From Flammula alnicola (taxonomy: Eukaryota; Basidiomycota; Agaricomycetes; Agaricales; Strophariaceae): 64,000 nt of DNA. Under the pieces are notes generated by a model. It did not search any database and was not told the origin of the DNA. It was given only the letters and a program-made list of their open reading frames with translations. The stretch spans positions 372,001 to 436,000 of the forward strand of contig JADNRV010000019.1 of NCBI GenBank assembly GCA_015499995.1. Reading direction: 5' to 3'. Positions 12,652 through 24,360 of this stretch are shown here, in pieces. The stretch's first letter is position 1; every line of letters starts with the position of its first letter. The position numbers and the translations under genes are program-made.

Positions 12652-13887
12652 CTCCCTAGTTATGATATCGTTTAGAAGACTTGAGGCGCGGTGGCGTATC
12701 GAGGTAGAGAAGGAGGTAGCGCGGGGGAGGAAGAGAGCAATCACCGTGACGTCAAGTTATAGGACTGTGACCACTCGGGACCGCAGCCCGTTCAGCCACT
12801 TCCTTCGTCTCATCACAAATTATTCTCTCCATCGAAATGTTGAACGCCGCCGCCAAAGTCGAATGCAACTGCTTCAAGTGCTACAATCTCGAACCCCTTC
12901 TCAAAAGGATATCACGTACTTCTGCTCGCAAACACCTCACGAAAAATGGGCCAGCCCCACTGGTTATACCGCCACAGAACCACGCCATCGCTCAACCACC
13001 AGCTTTGGGCCCCCTCGAACTCGAACGAAATGCTCAGGATGTATATATGGGGTACCAAGATTTTGGAGTGGATGAGCCAGGACTTGAGGATCCGCCCAAT
13101 GATGTTCCATTCCCCCCTCTCCCCGTTCAACCTGCAGACACTACATGGACCCATGCAACTATGCCAAACGAGGTCGATACCGATCTTGAAGCAGATCGTC
13201 AATCTGCTGTTCCAATATTGCCCCCAGCCTACAGAGACGAGGAACCCTCATGCGTTCGGATCGCCTATTTACAAGCTGTACTCAACAATGTTTTCGAGGG
13301 GATGCCCATTAACAAGACAGATGACAACCTTGCGACCACTCTCAATGCTCTTGATGCAGCTGGGGTACTTCCGGAACATCCTCGACCTGTACGGACGCTA
13401 GCCAGTGCGAAGCGGCGGCTTGGAATCGACCCAGACGAATACATCATCCAATATGCCGTTTGTCCTCAATGCTGGAAGCATTTCACGCCTGAAGCGATGG
13501 TTAATCTCGACTCTCCCGCCTGTCCTATTCCTTCCTGCGATGGCGTCATTTACGAAGAAACTACGGATTCGAAAAATCGGGTGAAACGACGTGCTATCAA
13601 GATCATCCCTCAAGTTTCCCTCCTCCAGTCGGTCCGCCGTATGGTCCGCCGAAAGGGGTTTCGTCGAATCGTTCGTGACAGCCGGAATACCCCTTCTGAT
13701 CAAAACAGCGATCCGAATTTCGTTATGAAAGACATGTACGACGGAAATATCTGGCACGACTTGAAGACAGGAATCAAACGCGAGGTCGGAAATTTAGGAA
13801 CCGTTCGAGATGTTTCCATCGCTCCGGGCTCAGAGAAGAAGTTGACAGATTATAGGTTTGGCCTTCACATGAACATTAACCTCGATT

Positions 13888-14384
13888 AGTGTTGGGCACG
13901 GGTGCCGACACCCGTGCGGGTTGGCGGGTACGGGTGTGGCGGGTGCGGGTGCGGGTGCACTTTGAGTGACCCTCAGCCAACCCGCACCCGTGCGCCTGGG
14001 TCACGGGTTTTCGGCGGCACACGGGAAACTCCGAAATGTGTCAAATATGTTCTTTAGTTACTTGAATAAATAATTATGTAATGTAGTTGCCAAAATTTAT
14101 TCTAATTCTAATTCAACATTGCACAAATTCTCACGATGCCCCCATCAAACCCGCACGGGTTTCTGTACCCACGGGTCCCGTGCAAACCCGCACCTGCAAG
14201 CACGGGATCCCGCACCTGCAAGCACGGGATCCCGCACCTGCAAGCACGGGATCCCGCACCTGCAAGCACGGGATCCCGCACCTGCAAGCACGGGATCCCG
14301 CACCCGTGGCCACGGGTGCGGGTTTTGGCGGGTACGGGTGCGGGTCGACAAAAATTCGCCCGCGGGTTACCCGTGCCCATCACT
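13888..14384. mobile_element. MITE copy 1 (497 bp) inside the H transposase exon
   Basis: The ends read AGTGTTGGGCACGGGT and, in reverse complement, AGTGATGGGCACGGGT (15 of 16 match). A perfect 10-bp duplication AACCTCGATT flanks it (13878-13887 and 14385-14394). It interrupts the transposase codons just before an intron donor and brings an immediate TAG. It is mostly built of variations on CCCGCACGGGT, so it folds well. It has no gene; the proline- and cysteine-rich frames inside it come from the repeats. A related copy is at 52693-53112. The 10-bp duplication suggests a Mutator-like helper. Confidence 0.88.
14191..14300. repeat. 22-bp tandem repeat, five copies, inside MITE copy 1
   Basis: Five successive, essentially identical 22-bp units starting CACCTGCAAGCACGGGATCC. 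The second MITE copy (52693-53112) has one such unit, so the array grew after the copies separated or shrank in the other. Confidence 0.9.
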
Positions 14385-15295
14385 AACCTCGATTGGTGTG
14401 TCGTTATTCATAAGTTTTGATGATTATGACTCATTCATTCGTTTTAAATCAGGTTTGGAGCCCTCGAAAATCGCCCCCACTCATCCGGTCCTTTTTATAT
14501 CTCTTTTTCAGATCTCCCTCGTGAGCAACGCTTCCTCCAGACCAATGTAATATGCCCAGCTATCACGCCCGGTCCAAGCGAGCCGACAACAGTTGTATGG
14601 AACCAATCGTTAAAGACGTCAAGATACTTAAGAATGGTATGCTTGAATCTTGTTTGTCATTATCTTCGTCTCAAATTTGATCTCAGGCGTCGATATGGAG
14701 ATGTATGACGAAGAAGACTCAAATATTGTTGTCGAGAAGGTAGCCGGCGATTTTACTTGCAACAACTGCGATACGCCAGGAGCACACAAGATGTCTGGAT
14801 TTGCTGGCCACAGTGCCGATCTCAATCCCTGCCCATGGTGTCGTTGTACCTCTCTTGACATCAACCAACCAGCAGGATACACCACTTCAAGCTTCATTCC
14901 CCGGACCGATGCCGAGGTCCTCAAACAGAAATTCTATTCGAAAAACGCACCCTTGCCACGTCAGGCGGCCATTCTTAAGAACCACGGTGTTCAGTGGTCT
15001 GCTCTAGATTGGATCCCCGGATGGCGGCCATCGAAACAAACGCCTCTCGACTTTATGCACTGCCTTTTTCTTGGTATTGTGGCCTTTCTTTTTACTCGGA
15101 TTCTATTTGCTGCGCATATGTTTCCAGGTGCCGGAGGCCAAGATTCCGTGAAGAGTCGATTCGAAAATGTCATAAATTCTATTTGATGGCCGACCCATGT
15201 TACTCGATTGCCTAAGAACGTAAGTTGTTGATACCTTGATTGATTTTCTCACCAACATTTCAATTCTAGTTGGGCGAGAATCAATCATTGAAGAA

Positions 15296-17317
15296 CATCA
15301 GCAAACCTGGGGGACGCGGCAGAGCGCTGCCGAGCGCTATATAGTGCCATAGTCTCATAGCATAGGGTACCGAATCTGTAGTTTTACGTAGCGTTCTCAC
15401 GTTTATATATAGATGGGGCAGGGCACTATGGCGTGCTATGGATTGCTATGTAGCATCACATCACCTCTTCACAGTAGTATGCCGGGCTTCCTCTGCAGAG
15501 CCTTTTGCACTCAATCATGGCATATTAGACTTGCAGTTCCCTAGATGATAGCTAACAGTGTAATAATATATTTGAACTACCGAATACATATTTAAATACT
15601 AGCCTGCATAGTCAACGCGGCAGCCGTGGGGTTAGTACATCAGTCAAGACCACCAGCGCGCTCATTATTGCGGCACCACTGAGCAATGCCGATATGGGGT
15701 GTGTTCGTGCAGTGTTGGTGTGTTGTTCTGGCTTCGGTGGCCGTTTAGGCGCAGATGGGCAGTGCCAGTAGTCAGTTGGGTGTCGAGCATCACACATTAG
15801 CACAGAAGAGCAGAGAGAGAGGGCGAGGGAATTGCCTCGAGCCCTGCCTGCTGCTGAAAATGGGGATTGGGGGTTAGCTACATCATACAAAGTGGGTTCC
15901 CATGTACCTGGTGGCTCTCCCTCGTCACCGGGCCCTATCGCGTAGCCGCTGCACTGTTTCGGGCGTGTTGGGGGGTGTTGGGGGGTGTCGTCGCGCTGTT
16001 TCGGTAGCCGGAGTGGTGGTTTTTGCATGAAAACTGGATATTGGGGGTTAGCAGCGATGTAGGGGGTGGGTTGCCGCTTACCCAGTGGCCTTCTTCCTCC
16101 TCCTCATGGCCCCTTCTACCTCCGCTCAGGGTACTCGACTCAGACAAGCCCCTGGCGCGAGCCGATGTCTGTGCGACAGGTTTCGCGTTGCCAGCATGAT
16201 TTTGCGGAGTCGCGGTAAGACCGAGGTTGATATGTGCGGGACGGAGTTGTTGCACTGTCGTCGAACATGGGACAGGAGGCGGGGCTGGCAAGAACACAGT
16301 AGACGGTGGAGCGAGTGGGCCTGGCATCAGCGTTGCAAGGACCCGACGAACTGCCTGACGAGGTCTACACACAATCCATTGTCAGTCATGCTATAGTGAA
16401 GAATGAAACACGGAACGGGTTTGGGGCCACTGCATTCGGTGGCCGTGTGGCTTGTCAGTGACCCGCGGTAGCGACGATGAGCCATCGTCATTTGTCGTGC
16501 GTTTCTGGAGTTCCTCATGGCTTTCGTAGGGGTGACATGGTGGGCTGGGGCCGAGGTCCACATCCACAGTGATGAGAGGGGCTCAGCGATGGGGTGTTCA
16601 ACCAGCTGCGAGAGGCTGAGGCCATCATCTCAAGCCCTGTTGTCTGCAAAAAGGGGTGTAGGTGGGTGAGTAGGGGCAAGAGAGAAATAGTGAAATGACG
16701 CACAACATTGAATGCTGCACGTCATTTCGTAACACACCATATGGTTTCCTCGCCCGGGACTCCCCTTATGTCCCAATACCTTCCAATGTCAGCTAGCATC
16801 CTTTGAGGAGGGAAGGAGCTGGTAATGTTGCATTGCCCAGCGACGAAGTGACAGCAATCCCGGCTCCACATCCCTCTCAGAGGGGAGGAGCAGATGAGTT
16901 GAGGGGTGGGTGCTGGTGAATGGTGGTCTGGGGTGCTGTGGTAGAGGTGATGGTGGGTGGAAGGGCGGGGCGACGACGGTGGTGACGCGGTGACGCGGTG
17001 ACGTGGTGGGAGTAAGCAAGAGACATTGAAATTTCGCCTAAGTCCAAATTTACATTTATGAACATCAACCATATTATGTAATAGGGTTCCATTAGCGTGA
17101 CTTTGTCAGATGAACTTCAAGGTCTCTTATTGTAATGCTCTGTAGTCTATCTGTAGTCTATCTGTAGTCTATCAAAGAACTGTGTATATATTTCGGTAAG
17201 GGACCTAGCACGCCAAAGTGCTATGTAGCGGCCTATCGTTACTATGGCACTATACGATGCTATGGCCGCAATAGGAATAGTATGACATGCTATGGGAAAA
17301 ATCACGGTTTGCTGATG
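15296..17317. mobile_element. Element B, CATCAG-type non-autonomous transposon in the H transposase
   Basis: The 2022-bp insert has perfect 12-bp inverted ends CATCAGCAAACC (15296-15307 and reverse complement 17306-17317). The flanks give a 2-bp AA duplication (15294-15295 and 17318-17319). Removing it rejoins the conserved LGENQSLK block to KADEWRRLL in frame. Subterminal zones repeat GCTATG or its complement many times (15340-15460 and 17210-17295), and TGTAGTCTATC occurs three times in tandem near 17150. The interior has minus-strand coding-like stretches rich in Pro, His and Thr (about 15612-17092) with no recognised domain, so no transposase. Confidence 0.85.
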
Positions 17318-18671
17318 AAGGCCGACGAGTGGCGCCGCCTGCTTACTGTTACTCCGGTTGTTCTGTGGTGCTCGTGGAGGGACGAAACTGACGCTATCCC
17401 TAACGCAGAGCCTCCTGTATCTCCAGGCGAGAAGATTCATACAAAACATTCCCGGAATATGAGGTCGCTCTACGACGCCGCCTTGTTACTCTGTGCAGGA
17501 GTCCGACTTCTCTCCATGAAGACAATCACGATGGCCCAGGCGATTGCAGGGCAGACATACCTGTCCAATTACTGTCTTCGTATGCTCCTCTTAGGTGTTG
17601 AATTGACAATTAACCATCATCTAGGCATGCACTTTGCCGACATGATCGCCCTTTACGGGCCTGTCTATGCATGGTGGCTGTTTGCCTTTGAGCGATTCAA
17701 CGGCATGCTTGAGAAAGTGAATCACAATGGTCATGACGGTGGACGTATTGAGCTCACGATGCTTCGCAACTGGGTTCAAACTCACTTGATTTATGAATTG
17801 CTTTTAGAACTTCCTGATGACGCTCATCAACATGAACGTGTTTTGATTGAACGGATCCTCAAGTCAGAAGGAAAACGTGGAGGAATGATGGCTGAGATTG
17901 CTATTTTTCATAGTGAAGCATCCACTGATTCTGTCTCTTTGCCGAAGCGACTCCCCAAGCCTTTAAATCTTTACGCAGTCAACCTACGTGGTCAAGGAGC
18001 AGATGGAACAGACCTCTACTCCCTCCTCTTTGAATACCTCAAGCAGCGCTGGCCCGCTCTGAATTTGCGACGTGCCTATAGTGTTCAACAGGAAGGAACG
18101 CCATTTGTGGGCACTACTGCCGCACGTCAATTACCTTATGTTCGGAAAGATGGTATTCGATATGGGTGTGTTTCCAATTTGAGAACAAAAACTGACAGCT
18201 TTGCATTTATTCAACGAGATGGTGTCCGAGTTCCTGTCGAGATTGAAGACTTGTTTATGATAAAAATTCCCGATTGTGACCAGCCAGCACATGCCTGTGC
18301 CCTGGTTCGAAGATTGCGTGCCGATGACAATATCCCTACCTTGCCCTGGGACCTGTAGTGAGTTGCGGTTTGCATCCTTGTCTCTAATTATACTCTGATA
18401 TTTGACCGATGCCAGCGCTTCAATTCTAGGCATTCATACATCCTACGCGGAGCAATATCATGCGTTTGAAATCATTCCAGTCTCTGACATTGATTGTCCC
18501 TTGGCCATGATTCCTGTAACTCTTAACTCCGGAAGTGAATTATGGATATCGATTTCATTTGATCATGTGTGTACTCGTTCTACCTTGTGCTGATTTTACA
18601 AATTGATCATGATTGCGGGATAAGGGTGGCGCAGAACCTGACGAGGCGTTGGAGGAAGATGATGAAAATGT

Positions 18672-20387
18672 CTAGTTGTAGATGTCGCTGTCGTCATTGT
18701 TACCATCAGCTCGCTCAGTTTGCTTCCGATTTTTTCCTTTTCCTTTCTTTGCCTTCTTCTTCTTCTCTCCGCCAGCTGATGCCCCACTTGCTCGTCTCTT
18801 TTTCTCTGCTATCATCTGCGCTGACCTTTCTTCAAGCTCTTCTGGATTTGTTTCATCGCCCCACAACTTCCCATTTTCTGCCACGGTCCTTTCATTGTCG
18901 AAACTGGGATGGTTCGTCAGCCATACGGGATCCACCATCCAATGCCGTGCCTGACCTTTCAGGGCTTTTGTAGCCGGGGGTCCTTGGTCTTCTTTTACTT
19001 CTCCTTGGACACGTTTGATATACTGACCAGATGGTCAAGGGTCCTTGTACAGGTCTATCTCCCTGAACATTTGGCTAACAATCTCCGAGCGACTCCCAGG
19101 AGCATGGGAAGTGTATACGTCCACCAACAATTTGCCCTGTTCGTCGTACGTGTTCTCATCATCTGACATTTGCTGGTATTCAAATGCGGCGTCGTATTTT
19201 GCATGTTTCCATTCTGATTCAGCTGGCAAAACCTCGCGCTTTCGTTTGCGAACTTCAAGCTTCTGCTGTCAAGGTAAGTGTCCATTTCATATCTTTGATC
19301 TGTAGGCTTACTCCATGAGCGCGATTGTCCCTTTTGATCCCACCAGTATTCCTCCGCCCATTCTTTCCCTGCCACGTCCTTCTCAGGCTGTCGTACTTTG
19401 CGCTCATCTTTCTATCAAGCTCGAGTGCTGTGACATGTTCAAGATATGGTGCAACGCCGGTTACCATGACGCGGCCGTGGGTCATTGCGTGCGAGGACAA
19501 GACCTTGAGTTTGAGCGCATTTTCTGGTCCCTTTGACCCCTTTTCCCAATTGAATCGTAGCTGACGCACATCTTTAGAGCCGTGGATAAAGGGTAGCTCT
19601 TCTGGGAGTCCTGCGACGAAAACAGGAAGATGTTCCTTTTTGGAGGACACCAATATTCCCAAGAACAAATGGAAGGTCTCCTTGACGAGCATCTAAATGA
19701 TACCTGATTAGTGACATCATTCCTCAATCTTGCCAGAGTACGTACATTGATGATTGAATGGTTTGCATATGACTTCCCTTTTCCAGCAGCTCTACTTTCC
19801 TCAGCCTCGTCTCGTGAACCCTCGAGACTGGAATCTTCATCATCGTCACCCTCGCTCGCCTCGTCACGAGTAGGTCGATTGGCGGCCAGCAATGTAACGC
19901 GTTCATTAAATCGCGTTTCAAGCTCATGTATGCGTTGCGCTGTCTCCGTTTGTATGCGCGTGATCTCCTCTTGCTGCCACACATTCTGACTTATCAATAT
20001 CTGCACTTGGTGTTGTAGGACTGCGACCTGGTTTTCGACCATTACAAACTCGCGACAAACGAGGTCAGCCTGTATTTTGGAAGTTGGCCGTAAGAGATTT
20101 GGCATTTGGGGAAGCGGTGGTGGATGCGAGAGAACGGGGAATGGCCTCCGAGCTGTTTCGGGTTGCTGAGGTGTGTTTCCTTGCCATTGTGTGGGTATGC
20201 TCTGATGATAATAGGTACTAGGTGTGGTAGGAAAATGTGGCGTAACGTAAGCGGCGTATGGATTCTGTGGGGCGCGGAGGCTCGTGTAGGGGTTGGAAGT
20301 GTTGGATATATGCGCGTTTCCTTGGAAGAGTGTCGAGGACACAGGGTAATGTCCTTCTGGGTGGATATTTGTAGGTTGTTCTGCCAT
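18672..20387 (-). pseudogene. Coiled-coil accessory protein of H with one in-frame stop
   Basis: Three minus-strand exons (20387-19746, 19692-19312, 19265-18672) join in phase to 538 residues' worth of codons. The N-terminus (MAEQPTNIHPEG) is rich in Pro, Gln and Tyr; residues about 110-165 form a heptad-like coiled coil (VENQVAVLQHQVQ, RIHELETRFNERV); an acidic stretch follows (DEASEGDDDEDS). The central exon is globular-looking, with TWQGKNGRRN and GGIKRDNRAHG. The last exon is Lys-rich (GEKKKKAKKGKGKNRKQ), ending in NNDDSDIYN. A TGA at 19035-19037 interrupts it, and no other defect is seen. It converges on the transposase gene and both stop codons use one CTAG. Family unknown to me; DNA-binding helper of the transposase is inference. 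Confidence 0.72.
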
Positions 20388-20838
20388 TATTCTATGGTGA
20401 ACGCTGACGGTTTCTTGTTTTCTATTAGGGTGATGGATGAGGAGAGACGAGAAGAAATGACCGGGACGCGACAGCTGTCGCTCACGCGCTGGCCTATTTT
20501 GGATTTTATTGATAATATGACATTTTCGTTACGGCGCTATGCACCAACCACACATATACCTCTTGCGAGGCTTGTACTACACCGTAATTCATATAATAAA
20601 ATTTGTTTTCTAACGGAATGTATTTATATCCTGAAGCAAAAATGTACAGGATTATGATTCATGTAAATTCTCCGTAGATTCTTGGCTGGATTGTTGCGGA
20701 TTACCTTTGCATTTGAGGAAAAACAGGAAAAAGCAGAAATCCCTGCTTTTTCTTTGCATTCCCGTGGGATTGTCTGAGAATTGTCAAAATTCAGAGAGAA
20801 TTCACACGGTGCGCATTTTCGTCCAATGTGCTGTGAAA

Positions 20839-21338
20839 GCAGGCCTGGTCAAAGTTGGATATGATGGTTGTTTGTCAACGGCGTTATAGATTAGCGGACA
20901 TGGACTATTTTAGAACGAATCTATTTACACCACCAGAGGCGGCTCTTCCAGATTACTCTGTTAGTCCAATCAAATCGGTCTTTGAACATAGAATACCCAA
21001 AGTGTACGAATGTTCTATTCCTGGGACGCGTATGACGGAGAGCATGAGGGTCAGAGCCCTCAGAGCTCTCCAACCTGTCAAAGAAGTGTTTCAGACTACG
21101 ATTGGGGAATACTGAAGAACCTTTGAATCGCGCGTTTTCACAGGAGTTGGCATCGGTAGAGAGACACTACCGAGCAAAGGCTTCGAATTTTTATTTTGAC
21201 CAGAAACTATAGAGGTTGTGAGGAATTAAAAGATACAAGGATTAGATTTTGTATATAATGCGTCGGTCAAAATTCTCCTTTCTTCACCATTTTCTGGTAT
21301 TATCCGCTCGTCAGAGATCCAACAGTCAAATTTGCACA
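20839..21338. other. Flank of H, upstream of the DUF5648 gene
   Basis: No gene recognised apart from short frames. The end is the presumed promoter of the secreted-protein gene starting at 21339. Confidence 0.4.
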
Positions 21339-21961
21339 ATGATGAACACCGCCGCTGTATTATTTGTAACCCTCTCCTTGACCTCCTCCATTTTCGGTGG
21401 CAAAGCTGCAGTAATCCGCATGGAGTCGAGTTTACAGGTACGTACATTCACAATCCTCATCCAGAATATCATTTATTTAATTTTAAAATACAGCAACGCT
21501 CAGCAAATGCATGCGCAGACCCCTCCATTGCCGTGACCTACATCCAAGCATTCAGCCAAACGATCAAGGCACACACCCTCGATGATCGAATCCAGTTCGT
21601 CAACGCAGATACGGTTCAAGGGGACTGGGCATTCCAAGGCGAAGCCTTCCTTGCGTGGACAACTCCCCAGGATTTCACCATTCCCCTCTACAGATTCTTA
21701 ACCCAGACCAACCAAGATTACCTGTTTACGATTTCGACCGATTCTAATCCCCCTACTGTACCTGGTTTTAATTTCGACGCTATTGTTGGATATGTCTACT
21801 CCAGCCAGGTGTGCGGGAGTGTTCCATTGCTCGGTGCATGGAACCAGAAATTTGGTGATCATTATTACACGACGGATGCCGACGATCACAGTGCATTGCT
21901 GGCTGTGGGTGGTTGGGTTGATGCTGGGATCACCGCCTATGTATTGCCCTCAAGCTCCTGA
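21339..21961 (+). CDS. Small secreted DUF5648-type protein
   Basis: Two exons (21339-21437 and 21494-21961) give 188 residues. There are two ATGs in a row at 21339 and 21342. The first about 24 residues form a signal peptide (VLFVTLSLTSSIFG). The body carries the repeated pattern of DUF5648: PLYRFLTQTNQDYLFT, then GYVYSSQVCGSVPLL, then FGDHYYTTDADD and a closing GWVDAGITAYVLP. Such domains are secreted beta-propeller-like modules in bacteria and fungi with no defined biochemical role. The gene is intact and sits about 500 bases from transposon H. Confidence 0.82.
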
Positions 21962-21984
21962 TTTTTTGGTATGTACAGGACGCA

Positions 21985-22398
21985 TACCGCGGTGAAATAC
22001 TACCTGACACGAATTTCGATCTAGAGTCCGGCTGCAGTGGTTCTGAAGCAATTTGGAATGCAATATTCGTTGACTGTGGAGATCGTTTCGTGACTTCGTT
22101 GGTTGAAAGAAAGTTGATTGCGTTTACTTACGTCTCTATCATGTTGAATACGAAATTTTACATAGATTTTAACTGGTGGACCTGTAACTGTTGTAGCCAG
22201 AAGTACGACAGTCACCATCTTTGCAACCACCTTGTGCAAGCAGTCGCTATGAAAGAGACACGGAAGGTCGACGCAAATATGCTAAAACAGATGGCAACAT
22301 TACAATGGGGACGACCATCAGGCGATCAACCGCTCCTCACGATCACATTAGACTCGAACCCAGTCTACTTGGGGACGAATATCTACGGCTCTGTGTAG
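21985..22398 (+). pseudogene. SWIM-type zinc-finger fragment, probable MULE transposase relic
   Basis: An open frame carries WWTCNCCSQKYDSHHLCNHL, the CxC...CxH pattern of a SWIM zinc finger found near the C-terminus of Mutator-like transposases. There is no ATG in a good context and no catalytic domain upstream, so this is a fragment. The tail (TITLDSNPVYLG) ends at 22398. It lies beside another transposon (22478-23727) and repeat debris. A host SWIM protein fragment is possible but less likely. Confidence 0.5.
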
Positions 22399-22477
22399 AT
22401 TAGTAAAAATTGCTGATAAGTATTATTTCCCAACTCGATTGAGCCTGTATGATCGCCGGATATTCTCCCAAGTAGAC

Positions 22478-23727
22478 AGAGAAAGTCGGAATTGAGAAAT
22501 CCGCCTCACCGCTTCAGGCCGGACTGCGCTTCATTGTCCGGCCACCGAAATCCTCTGTTTTCGTCCCCTGCACACATTATATATCCATTCCCATAATTTC
22601 ATAGCCTCGACGATCACTTCTACCTATTAATTCTCACTGAAAACAATTTTCTCCAAATCTGCAGAGAGCATGACGAAAATGGTTATTTTGTTTTGGTCGA
22701 TCATCATGTCTAAATATAGGATCGCTCCCCATCAACGCTTGCTAGCTTGCCGTCGTCCACCATCGTTGCTCATGTTCACCTCACCTGGCCTCACCCGCCA
22801 TTCGCAAAACTAAATGAGGCCACATATATTGCACCCGCCATCACGCCTCTATTTAGATCATCCCTTGCTCACTATGACGGGAAGCCCAGTATGCCAGATG
22901 TGTAGCGCTGACTGACCGCGTCCGAGTCGTGAGTTACCGCGTCGTGAGTATTGGACCTTGGTACACCACCATTCTTTTTCTGAGTAACTCGTTGATTGAA
23001 GGTCCCGCCATTATCTTTTGCATTCCTAGTAGGCTAGTTACGATTGGCATTCTTTCTGTCTGGATCAAGGAGTTGACGTGGCTCTGGTATCCCCGGCTCG
23101 TTGGAAGACGTGTACAAGCGACGCAAAGAACGACAATGCGATCGAATTCCTGCTTACACCCCATGCACCAAGGAGAGCGACACCAACCGCCAACGCTGAG
23201 CTGCACCGCCTTGCCTAAATTCGTTAGGCTCGCACCGCAGCTGTTTGCGAGTACAACCAATGTCCCCACACCTACTTTCCATGATATTACTGGCCGTAGG
23301 ACCGCAGGTTCATTGGAAGGAACCCTGCCCGTCGACGTAACTTAACATCGTGAATATCACTTTTTTTTAACCTATTATCAGTGATCACCGTGAAAGGCCC
23401 ATTACTTTACAACGACTAGGACTTCTTCCCACCATCCAGTGGAATACACTGCTGCTTTGTGAAAGGAATAACAACAGTACCAGTCGATTATTTAAACAAT
23501 TTCAGTTAGCTGCCATCGCTATGCCTTCAAATATTTTAATTTTTCAGGCACCACAGCTTTCTCGATGAGATTTTGGTTGGGTTGAATTAGTCAAATGTGT
23601 TCTCTTAGCAGTACCTAGTACATGTACTGTCAATATATGATACTGGACCCAAGTCATATGAGGCGGACAGTGAGGCGGAGTCCGGACATGAGGCGGTGAG
23701 GCGGATTTCTCATATCCGACTTGTCCT
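22478..23727. mobile_element. 1.25-kb MULE-like element with long TIRs
   Basis: The left end (AGAGAAAGTCGG...) and the reverse complement of the right end (AGGACAAGTCGG...) align for about 65 bases; the core GAGAAATCCGCCTCACCGC is identical. The 10-bp CCAAGTAGAC flanks both sides exactly (22468-22477 and 23728-23737). CCGCCTCA-type motifs recur in the subterminal zones. No transposase gene is visible. A 9-10-bp duplication and long TIRs suit Mutator-like elements. It is inserted in older repeat sequence: the flanks rejoin into a frame that resembles the minus-strand copy near 24160-24250. Confidence 0.82.
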
Positions 23728-23737
23728 CCAAGTAGAC

Positions 23738-24360
23738 TGGTACAGATTTACCGTAACCGAGTACATGAGTTTTTCAAACCCCGAACAACAACCGAAAGCG
23801 GAAATTCGAGCTTCACGTGCTCAAACGCATTGGGCACGTCATTGTTTGCTGTAATCTTATCAGTACCACTATGGCATTCTTGACGCCGTTCAAGAGGTCG
23901 CGCAACGACGAAAATGCGAATACACCTGCGCGTACACCATCAACATCTCGAGACCCGTTTTGCACCCCACCAGCCACAACAGCCATCACAAGATAACTTT
24001 ACCACACCTCACAAAATCCTGCTTTCACTGCGAATTGGGCTCATTCTTTTGCAAAATCACTTGGAAATAACTTATTCATCATATTATAGGTGTTTCGACA
24101 GGGCTGAATGTGTAATTCTACAAACGAAGAGAGTAGTGTCGAGGTAAGGGCTGCATATAGGGGAAGATTTCCGCTTTCGGTCGCTGTTCGGGGTTTGAAA
24201 AACTCATGTACTCGATCACGGTAAATCCGTACCAGACGTCTTGGTAAAGATTCCTCCTGTAGGCAGTGCCGAAATGGGTTGGCACAGCCACAATCTTCCC
24301 AAGCGTCTGGGTCGAGACTACGATCACATTCTAAATCAATCAAATCAACCCCCTCCACGT
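23738..24360. repeat. Inverted duplication of a degenerate coding segment
   Basis: About 75 bases at 23738-23812 on the plus strand recur at roughly 24165-24240 on the minus strand with about 90% identity. Both translate with the shared residues VHEFFKPRT and TESGN. They look like two inverted relics of one repeated gene, perhaps the arms of an old element. The minus-strand arm extends into an open frame (to about 24358) with CGCANPFRHC. Function unknown. Confidence 0.5.

Larger units (their letters stand above)
12837..18675 (+). pseudogene. Tnp2-like transposase of H, broken by two insertions, a frameshift and a stop
   Basis: The ATG at 12837 opens a frame with an early CxC pair (CNCFKC), a zinc-binding-like block CPQCWKHF with CPIPSC (about residues 209-234) and the end NIN-LD. 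The gene resumes after the MITE: CDTPGAHK and CPWCRC, then WRPSKQTPLDFMH with LFLGI (about 15018-15084), then after element B the conserved FAFERFNGMLEKVNHNGHDG block (about 17684-17743), exons 18416-18566 and 18625-18675, ending ALEEDDENV. These are marks of the fungal Tnp2/CACTA-related transposases. Defects: MITE at 13888, frame change near 14585-14600, in-frame TGA at 15184-15186, and element B at 15296. The 3' part is open to the end. Confidence 0.85.
11619..20835. mobile_element. CACTA-type transposon H, three genes, with later insertions
   Basis: The left end CACAGCACATT (11619) is matched by the reverse complement at 20825-20835, and the similarity continues inward for about 60 bases (shared blocks GCGCAC and GTGTGAATT). 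The flanks are AAA on both sides (11616-11618 and 20836-20838), a 3-bp duplication as in CACTA elements. The 9.2 kb enclose a small minus-strand gene (11970-12651), a plus-strand Tnp2-like transposase gene (12837-18675) and a minus-strand coiled-coil gene (18672-20387). A MITE (13888-14384) and element B (15296-17317) inserted later. TIR divergence, stops and a frameshift say the copy is old and dead. Confidence 0.78.

Noticed and set aside
14191..14300. Regularly spaced repeat that could suggest a CRISPR array
   Set aside because: The 22-bp units abut with no spacers, inside a transposon of a eukaryote.
14087..14550. Several overlapping open frames rich in Cys, Pro and Arg on both strands
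   Set aside because: They fall in MITE copy 1 and its 22-bp tandem repeats; the same repeat in every frame creates them.
12745..20600. First attempt to place the ends of H just outside the transposase and coiled-coil starts
   Set aside because: No inverted match there; the convincing termini are further out at 11619 and 20835 with AAA duplications.
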